A DNA stretch of 64,000 nucleotides, taken from Bog-473 sp963755375. Its GTDB lineage: Bacteria; Actinomycetota; Acidimicrobiia; Acidimicrobiales; RAAP-2. The notes under the pieces are model-generated. The model was given only the letters and a program-made list of their open reading frames with translations, was not told the DNA's origin and made no database searches. Position 1 is the first letter of the stretch. Every line of letters begins with the position of its first letter. The stretch lies in contig CAVWKG010000002.1 in assembly GCA_963755375.1 (NCBI GenBank), positions 62,001 to 126,000 on the forward strand. The letters run 5' to 3'. Shown piece after piece: positions 35,663 to 43,899 of this stretch. The position numbers and the translations under genes were made by a program.

Positions 35663-36316
35663 TTATCGGCGGGAGAACGTCAGATGCGCAACGCCGCTGG
35701 GGGAGCTGACGAACTCCAGTTCGAAGCGAGACTCAAGTTCTTCCATCCCGTCCCAGACGCGCTCGCCGCGTCCAAGGAATATGGGCACGATCGCTACGTG
35801 CATGTAGTCGATCAGGTTGGCGGCAAGGCACTGGCGAATAGTTGACGGACCTCCGCCGATCCGGACGTCCAGTCCGCCAGCGGCCTCCCTGGCAACTTTC
35901 ACGGCCTTGGCGGGGTTGGCGTCGATGAAGTGGAACGTGGTTCCCCCCTTCATCTCGATCGAGGGCCTCGGGAAATGGGTCAGCACGAACACGGGAGTAT
36001 GGAAGGGCGGGTCATCCCCCCACCAGCCCTTCCACTCTTCGTCAACCCACGGCCCGCGTTGAGGTCCGAACTTGTTCCGGCCCATGATCTCGGCACCAAT
36101 GCCCTGATCCCAGTTGCTCGCGAAGGCATCGTCGACGCCGGTGCCTCCGACCGGGTCGCCCTGAGTCTCGTGGAAGCTGCAGAAGGTGCGGGTAGGGAAG
36201 AACCATTCGTGGAGCCGATTGCCAGCATGTCCGAAGGGCGCCTCGAGGCTCTGACCTTCACCGGTGCCGAACCCGTCGAGGGACACCGAGAAGTTGTGGA
36301 CCCGAACACGTGACAT
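35663..36316 (-). CDS. RibD/dihydrofolate-reductase-like family protein
   Basis: This 217-residue protein belongs to the RibD C-terminal/DHFR-like family. It has 'RVRVHNFSVSLDGFGTG' at the N-terminus, 'EIMGRNKFGPQRGPW', 'PVFVLTHFPRP' and the NADP loop 'RIGGGPSTIRQCLAANLIDYMHVAIVPIFLGRGERVW'. These reductases act on unknown or varied substrates. ATG 36314-36316 follows GAGGAGG by 5 bp, so the open frame further upstream is not used. A second member is at 43900-44454. Confidence 0.87.
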   Translation of the reverse strand: MSRVRVHNFSVSLDGFGTGEGQSLEAPFGHAGNRLHEWFFPTRTFCSFHETQGDPVGGTGVDDAFASNWDQGIGAEIMGRNKFGPQRGPWVDEEWKGWWGDDPPFHTPVFVLTHFPRPSIEMKGGTTFHFIDANPAKAVKVAREAAGGLDVRIGGGPSTIRQCLAANLIDYMHVAIVPIFLGRGERVWDGMEELESRFELEFVSSPSGVAHLTFSRR

Positions 36317-36767
36317 AAGACTCCTCCTCAACAGGTAAGTGTCAGCAATGAGTCGGTGCGAGACGCTTCCGGCCAAAGAGACTCCGTTCAGTGGCGATAT
36401 GCTCGCCCCAGCTCATCGCTGACGCAGTCCGAGCGGATCCATGCCCAGCCGGAATCGCTCGATGGCCCCAACCTTACCGCTGGAAGTCCGTGCCGAGTAT
36501 CACCAGAACACGCGCCCCTACTCTCGTCGGTGGTGTGGAAGTACACCGGTACGGGTGGGCTAACTGGACCGGACCTGTACTGCGCGGAAGTCATACCCGT
36601 CCTGCCTGAATCCCGCCTCCTCGAATGTAAAGAGAACCTCGTGGCCGTCATCGAGCTTTTGGTTTAACCGAGGCCGACGATGTTGGAGAAAAGTACGAAG
36701 CAGCCGCCCGGTACCTCGGGGCCGTCGATGACACCTCACCCCTTCGAACCAGCGAACGATCCCAGCA
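36317..36767. other. Unresolved stretch
   Basis: Short plus and minus frames (for example 'VVWKYTGTGGLTGPDLYCAEVIP' on plus, 36530-36600) look partly protein-like but neither strand gives a continuous product with a start and a family. It may be a decayed gene. Confidence 0.3.
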
Positions 36768-37620
36768 ATGCGGTCGTTGTCATCGGCCATTCCGCAAACC
36801 TATGGGACGCCGAACATGTCCCAGTACACCGGCACGGTGGCATGGATACATCCGTCAGAGTGGTCGGGCCAGCCTCTGTTCGGACGCAGAGCTGCGAGCA
36901 CGCATTCGTGCATTCGACTCGGGAAGATGCCGCGCCCGTATGGGATCGCCTTCGAGGGTTCGATCTCCAAGAAAATCTCCTACGTGAGTCTGCCCAACGA
37001 GGGAGGCGCCACGGCGCCACCATCGTTCTTGATCTGGGTGGCCAACCGTGAGATAGACAACCAGGAGTTCCATTCGGCCAGTGAGATCCACGACGCGGCG
37101 CCGCACGCAGGCACGGTCAGGCTCTTCTACCTTCCTCAGGGCAAGTGGGCGGTCAACTTCGAAGTTCTGCAGGTGTCGGTGGCAACTGATCTAGCCTCCG
37201 GCAGCGACGGGACGCGACTCTTGTTCCAGTGGAACGCGGCCCGTCGGGTTCACGACAAAGTAGTTGAGGCGGACGCGTTAGCGAAATTGCAGGCGATCGG
37301 GCAGGCCCTCGTCGAGGGACAGCCCCTGGTGGGTAAACCGGTGGAGCCGGACGAGGTGCGTGCGGCCGTGGTGCGGCTGGCAGAGCCCCGCGCTCAAAGT
37401 GACGGTACGCGGCGACGGCACGTTGAGCGCCACCTTGGGCGCTCAACCGCTGATGGCCGGCCGGTGGGAGGTCGATCCATCTGCCGGTGACGGCCAGCGT
37501 TCCCGGCGTGGCCGAGGAGCTAGATGCCTCGGTGATCGGCGGCCGACTGACACTCATCATGAGGGAAAACTGCAGCGCCTCGACCCGTTCCGGACTGACA
37601 TTGAGCTTCCGGGCCGAGTC
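36768..37620 (+). pseudogene. Hypothetical gene broken by two frameshifts
   Basis: The first frame (36768 to about 37390) gives a protein-like sequence: 'KKISYVSLPNEGG...FLIWVANREIDNQEFHSASEIHDAAPHAGTVRLFYLPQGKWAVNFEVLQVSVATDL'. It continues in a second frame ('ALKVTVRGDGTLSATLGAQPLMAGRWEVD', 37390-37475) and a third ('LPVTASVPGVAEELDASVIGGRLTLIM', 37480-37565). All three together look like one beta-rich protein. I do not recognise the family. The 3' end merges with a palindromic element. Confidence 0.5.
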
Positions 37621-37625
37621 GGACA

Positions 37626-37681
37626 GGGGCTATCCCAGACCGCCGGGAGGGTCGGACACTTCGGCACAACCGTGACACCCC
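37626..37681 (+). repeat. Palindromic intergenic element (full-length)
   Basis: GGGGCTATCCCAGACCGCCGGG...GGACACTTCGGCACAACCGTGACACCCC. Very close to the copy at 29747. Confidence 0.62.
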
Positions 37682-37905
37682 AGCGGCGACAGGCTGCGAA
37701 ACTAACCCTTACTCCGCGCTGGATTGAAGGTCGCCGCGCTCGGCGCACCGCCGTACGCGCGCACAGGACCACCCGCCGAGGGAATCAGTCTAATGCCGGG
37801 GTAACCGAGACGTGAGGAGCCGAACTCGTGCTCTGCGACCCAGAATAGCCGACAATGATGGTGAGGCCATCAGCCTGCTTAAGTCGCCAGGGATAGGCAG
37901 CTAAA

Positions 37906-37960
37906 GACTGCCCCCGAACACCGGCACGGGGTGCCACCTTGCGGCACGAGTGGGACGGTC
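37906..37960 (+). repeat. Palindromic intergenic element
   Basis: CTGCCCCCGAACACCGGCACGG, then GGTGCCACC, then TTGCGGCACGAGTGGGACGG. Left and right halves both match the copy at 16990. Confidence 0.55.
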
Positions 37961-38026
37961 TACTCGACGAATGATCTTCTCCGAGGAATACCCTTGGCTC
38001 GTTGACTCACGAGGGAGTCGAATCAC

Positions 38027-38248
38027 ATGTTGAAGCAGCGGAACTATTGGGTCTACAGCATCGCCTGTTTCCTGGTGTGGGGCATCCTCCTTGCGGTCGC
38101 CGCCGCGAAGGCGAAGAACGGAACGTTTCACAACGTTCTCTTGGTGTTCGCTGGCCGGACCCTCTGCTGGGTGTCGACGACGATCGCCAGGTTCGTATAC
38201 CCACCACCCAAGCGATGGCTACAACGGAGCGAATCGCCGGTGCAGTAG
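38027..38248 (+). CDS. Small membrane protein (73 residues)
   Basis: The protein (MLKQRNYWVYSIACFLVWGILLAVAAAKAKNG...) has one clear membrane helix (residues 9-27) and a second, weaker hydrophobic stretch ('FHNVLLVFAGRTLCWVSTTIARFV'), with a basic C-terminus. GGGAG lies 10 bp before ATG. No family was recognised. It sits between two palindromic elements (37906 and 38283), like other single-gene units here. Confidence 0.55.
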   Translation: MLKQRNYWVYSIACFLVWGILLAVAAAKAKNGTFHNVLLVFAGRTLCWVSTTIARFVYPPPKRWLQRSESPVQ

Positions 38249-38282
38249 ACCTACTCACAATGCCGGTCTTCGCAGTGGGATG

Positions 38283-38315
38283 GACTGCCCCATAACATTG
38301 CCGGGTTGGGGCGAG
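38283..38315 (+). repeat. Palindromic intergenic element (clear hairpin)
   Basis: GCCCCATAACATTGCCGGGT followed by TGGGGC: GCCCCA and TGGGGC are perfect inverted arms. It lies 35 bp after the small membrane protein. Confidence 0.6.
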
Positions 38316-38318
38316 GAC

Positions 38319-38579
38319 CTATCGCCAGTCCATCAGCCGGGTGCGGGCGCGAGCAACCATCTCCGCGATCACTGATTGATCTGTCTCCACCCCGAGAGCC
38401 GCGTCCTGAGGAAACGTCACGTAAGGCTCGCACCCATTCTCGTAGACCCGGACCTGGACCACTCCCAATAGCTGACCCCTGTGTCGGATTCGGTCTTCCA
38501 CGGTCTGCCGTTGTTCGTCGGTCAGATGTGAGTTGTCGCCGCTACCCGTGTAGCTGAACCAGCCGTGGTCTTGTGCCAT
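38319..38579 (-). CDS. Hypothetical small acidic protein (86 residues)
   Basis: The product (MAQDHGWFSYTGSGDNSHLTDEQRQTVEDRIRHRGQLL...) is hydrophilic with a predicted helix-strand-helix pattern ('GVVQVRVYENGCEPYVTFPQ', 'DQSVIAEMVARARTRLMDWR'). Its composition and clean ATG start support a real gene. No family was recognised. It is in the opposite orientation to the palindromic elements that border it. Confidence 0.55.
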   Translation of the reverse strand: MAQDHGWFSYTGSGDNSHLTDEQRQTVEDRIRHRGQLLGVVQVRVYENGCEPYVTFPQDAALGVETDQSVIAEMVARARTRLMDWR

Positions 38580-38611
38580 CGCTTCATTGTGTACCGTCGG
38601 TCCCGAGGTTG

Positions 38612-38660
38612 CCTATCCCAGTTCGCTGCCGGGATGGTGGGGGTTCGGCACGACTGGGTA
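38612..38660 (+). repeat. Palindromic intergenic element
   Basis: TATCCCAGTTCGCTGCCGGGATGGTGGG then TTCGGCACGACTGGGTA. CCCAGT and ACTGGG are inverted arms. Confidence 0.6.
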
Positions 38661-38677
38661 GTCATGTCATCTGACGA

Positions 38678-38950
38678 TTACGTCGCCGGCACGTAGACAG
38701 GAGCAATCAGTGCGCCGTGTTGATCACAATGGTCGAAATGCAGATGCGAAACGACCACTGTGGCGACGTCGGAGCCTGTGATGCCGGCTTCGCCGAGGGC
38801 GTCGAGCGGCGGCTTGGTTTAGGGGTGGTACCACTCGTCGATCAAGTCATTACCCAACCCGACACAAAGTGAATGATCCACGTAAATGCGGATGCCGGAG
38901 GAGTCGGCCGTTCCATACTGAATCGGGGACACCCTGACCCGGTTCTGGAA
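38678..38950 (-). pseudogene. Metallo-beta-lactamase-fold hydrolase fragment with in-frame stop
   Basis: The frame reads 'GIRIYVDHSLCVGLGNDLIDEWYHP', stop TAA, then 'TKPPLDALGEAGITGSDVATVVVSHLHFDHCDQHGAL'. The last segment holds the zinc motif HxHxDH (HLHFDH) of the family and fits lactonase-like members. The stop codon and missing N- and C-terminal parts show a dead fragment. Confidence 0.75.
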
Positions 38951-39053
38951 TGGGCTCTACACGAAATGGTGACTGCTTGGCGGGTTGAACCTTTGGTGAA
39001 CTATTCCAGGTAGTTGCCGTCGAAGTCGGGGGGCGGCAGGTGATCGCGGACGC

Positions 39054-40277
39054 TCAAGGACGGACGGCCGACGGGACTTGGCTGACCACCTTGTAAGCCC
39101 GCTCGCGCACTCGATCGATGACGCCCGCACTGCTGGGCGCCGGATCGTCACCGGCACGAGGGGGCAAGACGAAGTCGGTGTACATGACACGGCGTTCCCG
39201 CGCGACCGGCGCATGGCTCATGTGCAGGGTGCACGAGCAGTGGACGGTGACGTCGCCAGTGCGGGTCGGAAGCGGGACCGCGGGCAGCCCCCAGGAGTCG
39301 CGGAAGAAGGCGGGCTGGACGAGGGCCCTGTGGGAACCGGCCACGACCCCGAGCTGGCCCGAGCGTTGGTCGGCGCCGGTGACCGAGATCCCAACCGTCA
39401 GGCTGCAGCAGCGCGAGGAGTGCCGCCCGAGGCTGCAGTCCTTGTGCCATGGCAGGTCGGAGATGCCCTTAACGACGCCGATGGGCTTGACAAGCGCCTC
39501 GATCTTGTTGCTGCCCTGGTCTCGCGGCACGTGCCCGTCGCCCGTGAGCGAGGCGAGGCGAAGGAGCCGATCATCCTCCAGCAATGCCGCGGTCGCAAGG
39601 CTCTCCTCTTGGAACCCCTGTAGGCGCACCGCCCGCTCCTCGCCGTCGACGGTGGTGGCCCACCAGGACCGGCCGTCACCGTCGCGGTAGCGCGGGAGGG
39701 CGGCATCCATGTCGGCCGAGACCTGCGCCATTTCGTCGGTCGTGAAGACCTCGGTCAGGTGGAGGTAGCCCGCCTCGCCAAGGTAGTACGCCAGCTCGGC
39801 CGGATCGTCGTCGACCGTGAACGAACGCTGGAGGTCGAGCGGGCCGCCGTCATGGTCGTTGAATGTGACGTCAGCCGCGGTGTGCACGGTGCGGGCATCG
39901 AGCAGCGAGCGGAGGACGACCCACCAGTCGAGGAAGTCGTTGAGGTCACCGATCGGCATGTCGAGCGTTGCGGCTGCGAGGAGCGTCATCGGCGTCCGGC
40001 GGTCGTGGACGATGTCGGTGATCTCGTCCACATCGAGGCGCGCCGCGGCGTGCCCACCACCGCCGGGACGCACCCGAACGGCATCGTCGTCGACCGACAA
40101 CGTCCAGGTGCCCGCGGTTGTCTCGATCGTGAACGGCCGGACGCCCAGTTCGCGCGCGCCCGGGACGGCCAGCGCAGAGCGGTCCGCCGCCAGGCGGGGC
40201 AGCTGGTTCCCGAAGAAGTCCGCGACGTCGATCGTCTCGACGTCGACGTCGTTGCGGGAGCGGAAATCGATCGTCAT
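39054..40277 (-). CDS. Phytanoyl-CoA dioxygenase-like Fe(II)/2-oxoglutarate oxygenase
   Basis: This 407-residue protein has an N-terminal part (residues 1-130, 'FTIETTAGTWTLSVDDDAVRVRPGGGGHAAARLDVDEITDIV') resembling a sterol-carrier-like domain, and a PhyH-type oxygenase from about residue 150 ('YLGEAGYLHLTEVFTTDEMAQVSADMDAALP'). The iron motif HxD is in 'LPWHKDCSLG'. The distal His and 2-oxoglutarate-binding Arg are in the 'HMSHAPVARERRVMY' segment. It probably hydroxylates an unidentified substrate. ATG 40275-40277 (MTIDFRSRND) is preferred over upstream frames. The gene is GC-richer than its neighbours to the left. Confidence 0.85.
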   Translation of the reverse strand: MTIDFRSRNDVDVETIDVADFFGNQLPRLAADRSALAVPGARELGVRPFTIETTAGTWTLSVDDDAVRVRPGGGGHAAARLDVDEITDIVHDRRTPMTLLAAATLDMPIGDLNDFLDWWVVLRSLLDARTVHTAADVTFNDHDGGPLDLQRSFTVDDDPAELAYYLGEAGYLHLTEVFTTDEMAQVSADMDAALPRYRDGDGRSWWATTVDGEERAVRLQGFQEESLATAALLEDDRLLRLASLTGDGHVPRDQGSNKIEALVKPIGVVKGISDLPWHKDCSLGRHSSRCCSLTVGISVTGADQRSGQLGVVAGSHRALVQPAFFRDSWGLPAVPLPTRTGDVTVHCSCTLHMSHAPVARERRVMYTDFVLPPRAGDDPAPSSAGVIDRVRERAYKVVSQVPSAVRP

Positions 40278-40429
40278 GACGAGCCAGGCTAGTGACGGGG
40301 TGGCGTCGGCGCAGGACAGCCGGGCCGTCTGACGACGGTGGCCTCCGGCGGCATCCTGTTGAACGTCGCTACGCACAGGTGGAGCTTCTCGGTCATCACC
40401 TGATCTACGGAGGAGGGCTAGAGGGGCTG

Positions 40430-40640
40430 CGGGGTGGATCAAAGCCGGCAACTCGGGCACTCTCATGGTCCGGCCGCCCCCTGCAAGATCCCATACGTTG
40501 GGATACCAGCGGCGATTGGCGGGACGATGGCAGAGGAGCACCGATCCCTCTGACCAGCAGGGCGGCCACCACGAGATGGACGCCATCGGCTTCGCCATCG
40601 TCCATTCCGGGCAGTTTCACACGCCGTGCGCTCCGAGCCG
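40430..40640 (-). pseudogene. Nudix hydrolase N-terminal fragment
   Basis: Two frames together give 'DGVHLVVAALLVRG' and 'GSVLLCHRPANRRWYPNVWDLAGG', the classic start of a Nudix domain up to the first glycines of the Nudix box (normally GGxxExGE). The rest of the box and the C-terminus are missing, and a short indel separates the two parts. Confidence 0.7.
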
Positions 40641-40737
40641 GCGCTCACGACGTTCCTCCGGGTGGATCAGAAGGCATATTTCATCAAAAAACCACGTTTG
40701 GCACCGAACCAAGCACTCGCCTCAGGGCTACAAAGAG

Positions 40738-41331
40738 GTGGTGGCATCAAGAGCTGCGGCTGAACATGAGCCTGGGACACCACAGGTCGATGCATCGCGG
40801 GACGAAGACGAGACCCTGATGGCTCAGGTTGGAGGGGGCGAACGAGGAGGTTTAGAGAAGCTGTACCGACGACATGCTCCTTCGCTGTTAGCCCTCCTCA
40901 CCCGGATGCTCGATGACCACCAGATGGCTGAGGAGGCCGTCCAAGACACCTTCCTTGCGGTGTGGAACGGTGCGCGATTCGACGGACGATCACGAGTCCG
41001 TACCTGGTTGATGGCGATTGCGATCCGTCAAGCCGGATCAAAACATCGTCGACGGAGATTGGCGGTTGGGAATCAGCCCCGAGACTTCGCCTCGAACGAT
41101 CCCTCACCTGAAGACGCCGTCGTCGCCGGTCTCGATGTCGACCGGCTGGTCAAAGACCTCTCTGAGTTGACGCGCTACCAGCGTGAGGTAGTACTCCTCG
41201 CCTTCGCCGAACAACTCACCCACCCCGAGATCGCTGACGTCCTGGGCGTGCGAATCGGCACAGTGAAGAGTCGCCTTCACGGCGCCAAGACTGCTTTGAT
41301 GCGGAAATGGGAGCAAGAGGACGGGACATGA
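40738..41331 (+). CDS. ECF-type RNA polymerase sigma factor
   Basis: The protein has region 2 ('LEKLYRRHAPSLLALLTRMLDDHQMAEEAVQDTFLAVW'), the short ECF linker and region 4 ('LVKDLSELTRYQREVVLLAFAEQLTHPEIADVLGVRIGTVKSRLHGAK'), the layout of extracytoplasmic-function sigma factors. It directs RNA polymerase to a stress or surface regulon. The start is uncertain: GTG 40738 or 40741, just after AGAGG, keeps the usual acidic leader, while ATG 40819 would begin inside it. It overlaps the downstream anti-sigma gene by four bases (ATGA). Confidence 0.9.
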   Translation: MVASRAAAEHEPGTPQVDASRDEDETLMAQVGGGERGGLEKLYRRHAPSLLALLTRMLDDHQMAEEAVQDTFLAVWNGARFDGRSRVRTWLMAIAIRQAGSKHRRRRLAVGNQPRDFASNDPSPEDAVVAGLDVDRLVKDLSELTRYQREVVLLAFAEQLTHPEIADVLGVRIGTVKSRLHGAKTALMRKWEQEDGT

Positions 41332-42458
41332 CACGAACACGGCACCTCGATGACAAAACACTGATCACCATCGCGCAAGACAGCTCACCAAGTACTGGCG
41401 CTGCATCCCATGTCGATTCGTGCCCGCTCTGTGCGCACGAACTCGAAGTCTGGCGCAGGATCTCCGATCTGGCCAGAGTGAGCGTCGACTTGGTACCTCC
41501 AGCACCAGAAGACCTCCCACAGCGAGTCTTTGGCGAACTGGACGGCCATCCTCGCCGCAGTTTTGTGCCACCGAGGAGTAGACGTGTACTCACATCTCGC
41601 GGGTGGTCCAGGGGTGGGCGCTGGGTGATTGCGATCCCGATCGTCATAGCGGCCCTCGTTCTCGCCCTGACGCTCGGGCTCGGACCGAGCGCACCTTCTG
41701 ACGCCATGGTTCTCAAGACCATCAGGAGCAGTCCCACCGTCGCAGCGATCCTCTCTCAGACGCTCCATTTGACCGCACTCGAAGTGGATCGAGCACCACA
41801 GGGTTTCATAGACGTCGAGTACAGCACCCATGGAGCGGTCGATCCCCGGACCAATGCCTTCGATCTCACGGGCAAAGCGATCATTCCTGGTGGCGCGTCA
41901 TTCGGTTCCTCGACCACCGTCTCAGATGGCTCGCTGGTGTACCTCCCGTGCGATCCCCAATGGACTTTTATTGGCGAGAAACCGTGCCTCGCGTATCCAG
42001 CTCAGAGTGGAACTGCTCCAGGCTCACCCTCCTTGACCTTTCTGCGCTACGCCAGCGGGCCAGTGGCCCGACTGGGCGAACGCGACATCGACGGAGTCGA
42101 GACAAATGGATACAGGGTGAGTGTGCCGGTCAGTGCGTTGGCTCAGAGTGCCATCCCTTCGGAGCGCTCACTCGTTCAAAACTCGAGCTCCACAATCTCG
42201 GATCTCCATGTCGAGGTCTGGACCGACCAGCAAGGCCTGCCACGACAATTGGATCTCACCTTTCTCGTCCACCAAGCCACTCTGTCAGCGGTGCTGCGAG
42301 CCTCAGAGAAGGAACAGCTCAGCTACAGCACGGCACCGCTGAAAGTGAGCGTTCCTAGCCGGAACACCGTCACCGTCGCCCCCAATCTGAATGCGGCCCT
42401 ACTTTTAGAACGTCAGTACCGGAACGCGCTCATCGTCTACTTCAAGCAGAATCACTGA
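41328..42458 (+). CDS. Zinc-binding anti-sigma factor-like membrane protein
   Basis: This 376-residue protein starts with a short zinc-binding anti-sigma module carrying H-x3-C-x2-C ('HVDSCPLC', residues 29-36). It then has one membrane helix ('WVIAIPIVIAALVLALTLGLG', about residue 100) and a large extracytoplasmic beta-rich domain ('VDVEYSTHGAV...', 'ISDLHVEVWTDQQGLPRQLDLTFLV') reminiscent of LolA/LppX-like sensors. The layout and ATGA overlap with the ECF gene mark it as the cognate membrane-anchored regulator. The target regulon is not visible here. Confidence 0.85.
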   Translation: MTRTRHLDDKTLITIAQDSSPSTGAASHVDSCPLCAHELEVWRRISDLARVSVDLVPPAPEDLPQRVFGELDGHPRRSFVPPRSRRVLTSRGWSRGGRWVIAIPIVIAALVLALTLGLGPSAPSDAMVLKTIRSSPTVAAILSQTLHLTALEVDRAPQGFIDVEYSTHGAVDPRTNAFDLTGKAIIPGGASFGSSTTVSDGSLVYLPCDPQWTFIGEKPCLAYPAQSGTAPGSPSLTFLRYASGPVARLGERDIDGVETNGYRVSVPVSALAQSAIPSERSLVQNSSSTISDLHVEVWTDQQGLPRQLDLTFLVHQATLSAVLRASEKEQLSYSTAPLKVSVPSRNTVTVAPNLNAALLLERQYRNALIVYFKQNH

Positions 42459-42546
42459 GCATGTCGAGGACTCTACGAAGGAGCGGCTGGGCTGTCCGGA
42501 CACTGAACCGAATTGGTACCTCCTACGGCGGCATCCCATATGTGAT

Positions 42547-42935
42547 GGCATGAAGGAGCGAGGCCACCGCTCCCCGTGACGGCTCGAGCGCGAGGCCCGT
42601 AGACCTGGCCGACCTCCTGCGTCTCGGACGCCTCGCCGAGGCCTGGATCGCCCCGCCCAAGACCCGAGAGCTGCGCGAGATGATCCGCTGCGGCATCAAG
42701 CTCTCCCACGTGCGCACGGGGCTCAAGGCCCAAGTCCACGCCGTCATGGCCAAAAACGGGATCCTCCCGTGTCGAGGTGACATGTGGGCCCCGGGAGGCA
42801 GTGGACAACTCGACTCGCTCGAGCTCCCCGACGCCTACTTCAATCGAATCGCCCCCGCTCCGCGCCCTTGTCGACACTTTCGACCGCGAGATTGTCTTCT
42901 TGGACCTCGACATCCATCGCGTGCACGCGTCCGAT
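42547..42935 (+). pseudogene. Internal fragment of an IS110-family transposase
   Basis: The plus strand encodes 'ARPVDLADLLRLGRLAEAWIAPPKTRELREMIRCGIKL' and 'VRTGLKAQVHAVMAKNGILP', the central part of IS110-type transposases (DEDD catalytic region through the helical linker). It continues after a frameshift near 42855 with 'RALVDTFDREIVFLDLDI'. Both ends are missing. The N-terminal remnant of a transposase of the same family lies at 33240-33353 in the opposite orientation. Confidence 0.8.
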
Positions 42936-43014
42936 TGGGATGATGTTGCGGTGATTTCGGCTAGTTGGTTGTCACGCCTTGACCTGCAGGGATTGTCAAT
43001 CGTTGCCACTCACC

Positions 43015-43371
43015 TCAGTAGTGAATACGGAAGTTGCCAATGAAGGTAATCGTGTTGCCGTCGGGGTCGCGGATTGGGGACAACATGACACCCTTGTTGA
43101 CCGGCTCGATTGCGCCCGACTGCAACCCTCTTTGGGCAAGTTCGGCAATGTGACTTCCGAGGTCGTCAACTGCGAAGTTCAGTAGCGCTGACCCGGCGCG
43201 CACTGGATCGGTAGTGATCTGAACCCAGCCGTTCTTCGTGGTCCTCCATTCGACGAGCTGACCTTCCATGGGCAGATTGTCGGCTTGGCGACCGAAGAGA
43301 CGCTCGTACCACTGGTGGGCGGTGTCGAAATCAGACACCGGGACGACGGCGAGGACGTGGTCAATGGCCAT
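43015..43371 (-). CDS. VOC/glyoxalase-family protein
   Basis: This 118-residue single VOC domain reads 'MAIDHVLAVVPVSDFDTAHQWYERLFG' (first beta-alpha-beta), 'LVEWRTTKNGWVQI' and 'SPIRDPDGNTITFIGNF' (final metal-ligand strand). It may be a small-molecule-binding or lyase/dioxygenase-type protein. ATG 43369-43371 is preceded by AAAGGAAG. It is the last gene of a three-gene minus-strand operon with the AHSA1 and reductase genes; the intergenic distances are 56 and 22 bp. Confidence 0.85.
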   Translation of the reverse strand: MAIDHVLAVVPVSDFDTAHQWYERLFGRQADNLPMEGQLVEWRTTKNGWVQITTDPVRAGSALLNFAVDDLGSHIAELAQRGLQSGAIEPVNKGVMLSPIRDPDGNTITFIGNFRIHY

Positions 43372-43427
43372 GGCAGCTTCCTTTCGAGAGATGAAACGGC
43401 TGTGGATTGTCGATAGGCGAGGCTCAA

Positions 43428-43877
43428 TCACGCCTGGTGGGCCAGGTCTTTGCCGAGCGCGTCGAGCCACTCACCGGTGCCCTGCTCTCGCCAGGCAGGC
43501 TGCTCCCGCCCATCGAGGTAGGCACCGAACTCAACCAAGTTCAGGTGGGTGCCGTCTCCCTCCGGGACGAACTCGACCGTGGTCAGTGATGCCGTCGCCA
43601 CGATGCTTCCTTCACGCAGCACAGAGGTGTAAACGATTCGCTCTTCATCCACGATGTCGCGGTAGAGCGCCTCCCAGGTGATCTGCTTTCCCTCAAGAGT
43701 GGTCGAGTTGCGCTCGAGTCCACCCGGTCGAAAGTCCAACTCATAGTCGGAGGCGCCGCCGGCGAACCAACTTGCTTTCACCGCTGGGTCGGCCCACGCG
43801 TTGAATACCAGGTCCGGCGACACCCCAAAGGTGCGCTCCATGGTGAACGTGGCATTGATGATGTTGCGATCGGTCAT
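43428..43877 (-). CDS. AHSA1/SRPBCC-domain protein
   Basis: This 149-residue START-like protein has the AHSA1 signatures 'TFTMERTFGVSPDLVFNAWADPAVKASWFAG' at the N-terminus, 'YELDFRPGG' and 'EERIVYTSVL', ending with 'REQGTGEWLDALGKDLA'. Members are often co-encoded with VOC and reductase proteins, as here. AAAGGAG lies 6 bp before ATG 43875-43877. Confidence 0.87.
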   Translation of the reverse strand: MTDRNIINATFTMERTFGVSPDLVFNAWADPAVKASWFAGGASDYELDFRPGGLERNSTTLEGKQITWEALYRDIVDEERIVYTSVLREGSIVATASLTTVEFVPEGDGTHLNLVEFGAYLDGREQPAWREQGTGEWLDALGKDLAHQA

Positions 43878-43899
43878 CGAATCTCCTTTTCTTAACGGG

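Noticed and set aside
36817..36845. Possible further palindrome (GTCCCAGTACACCGGCACGG)
   Set aside because: It lies inside the start of a protein-like frame (MSQYTGTVAWIHPSEW), so the resemblance may be coincidental.
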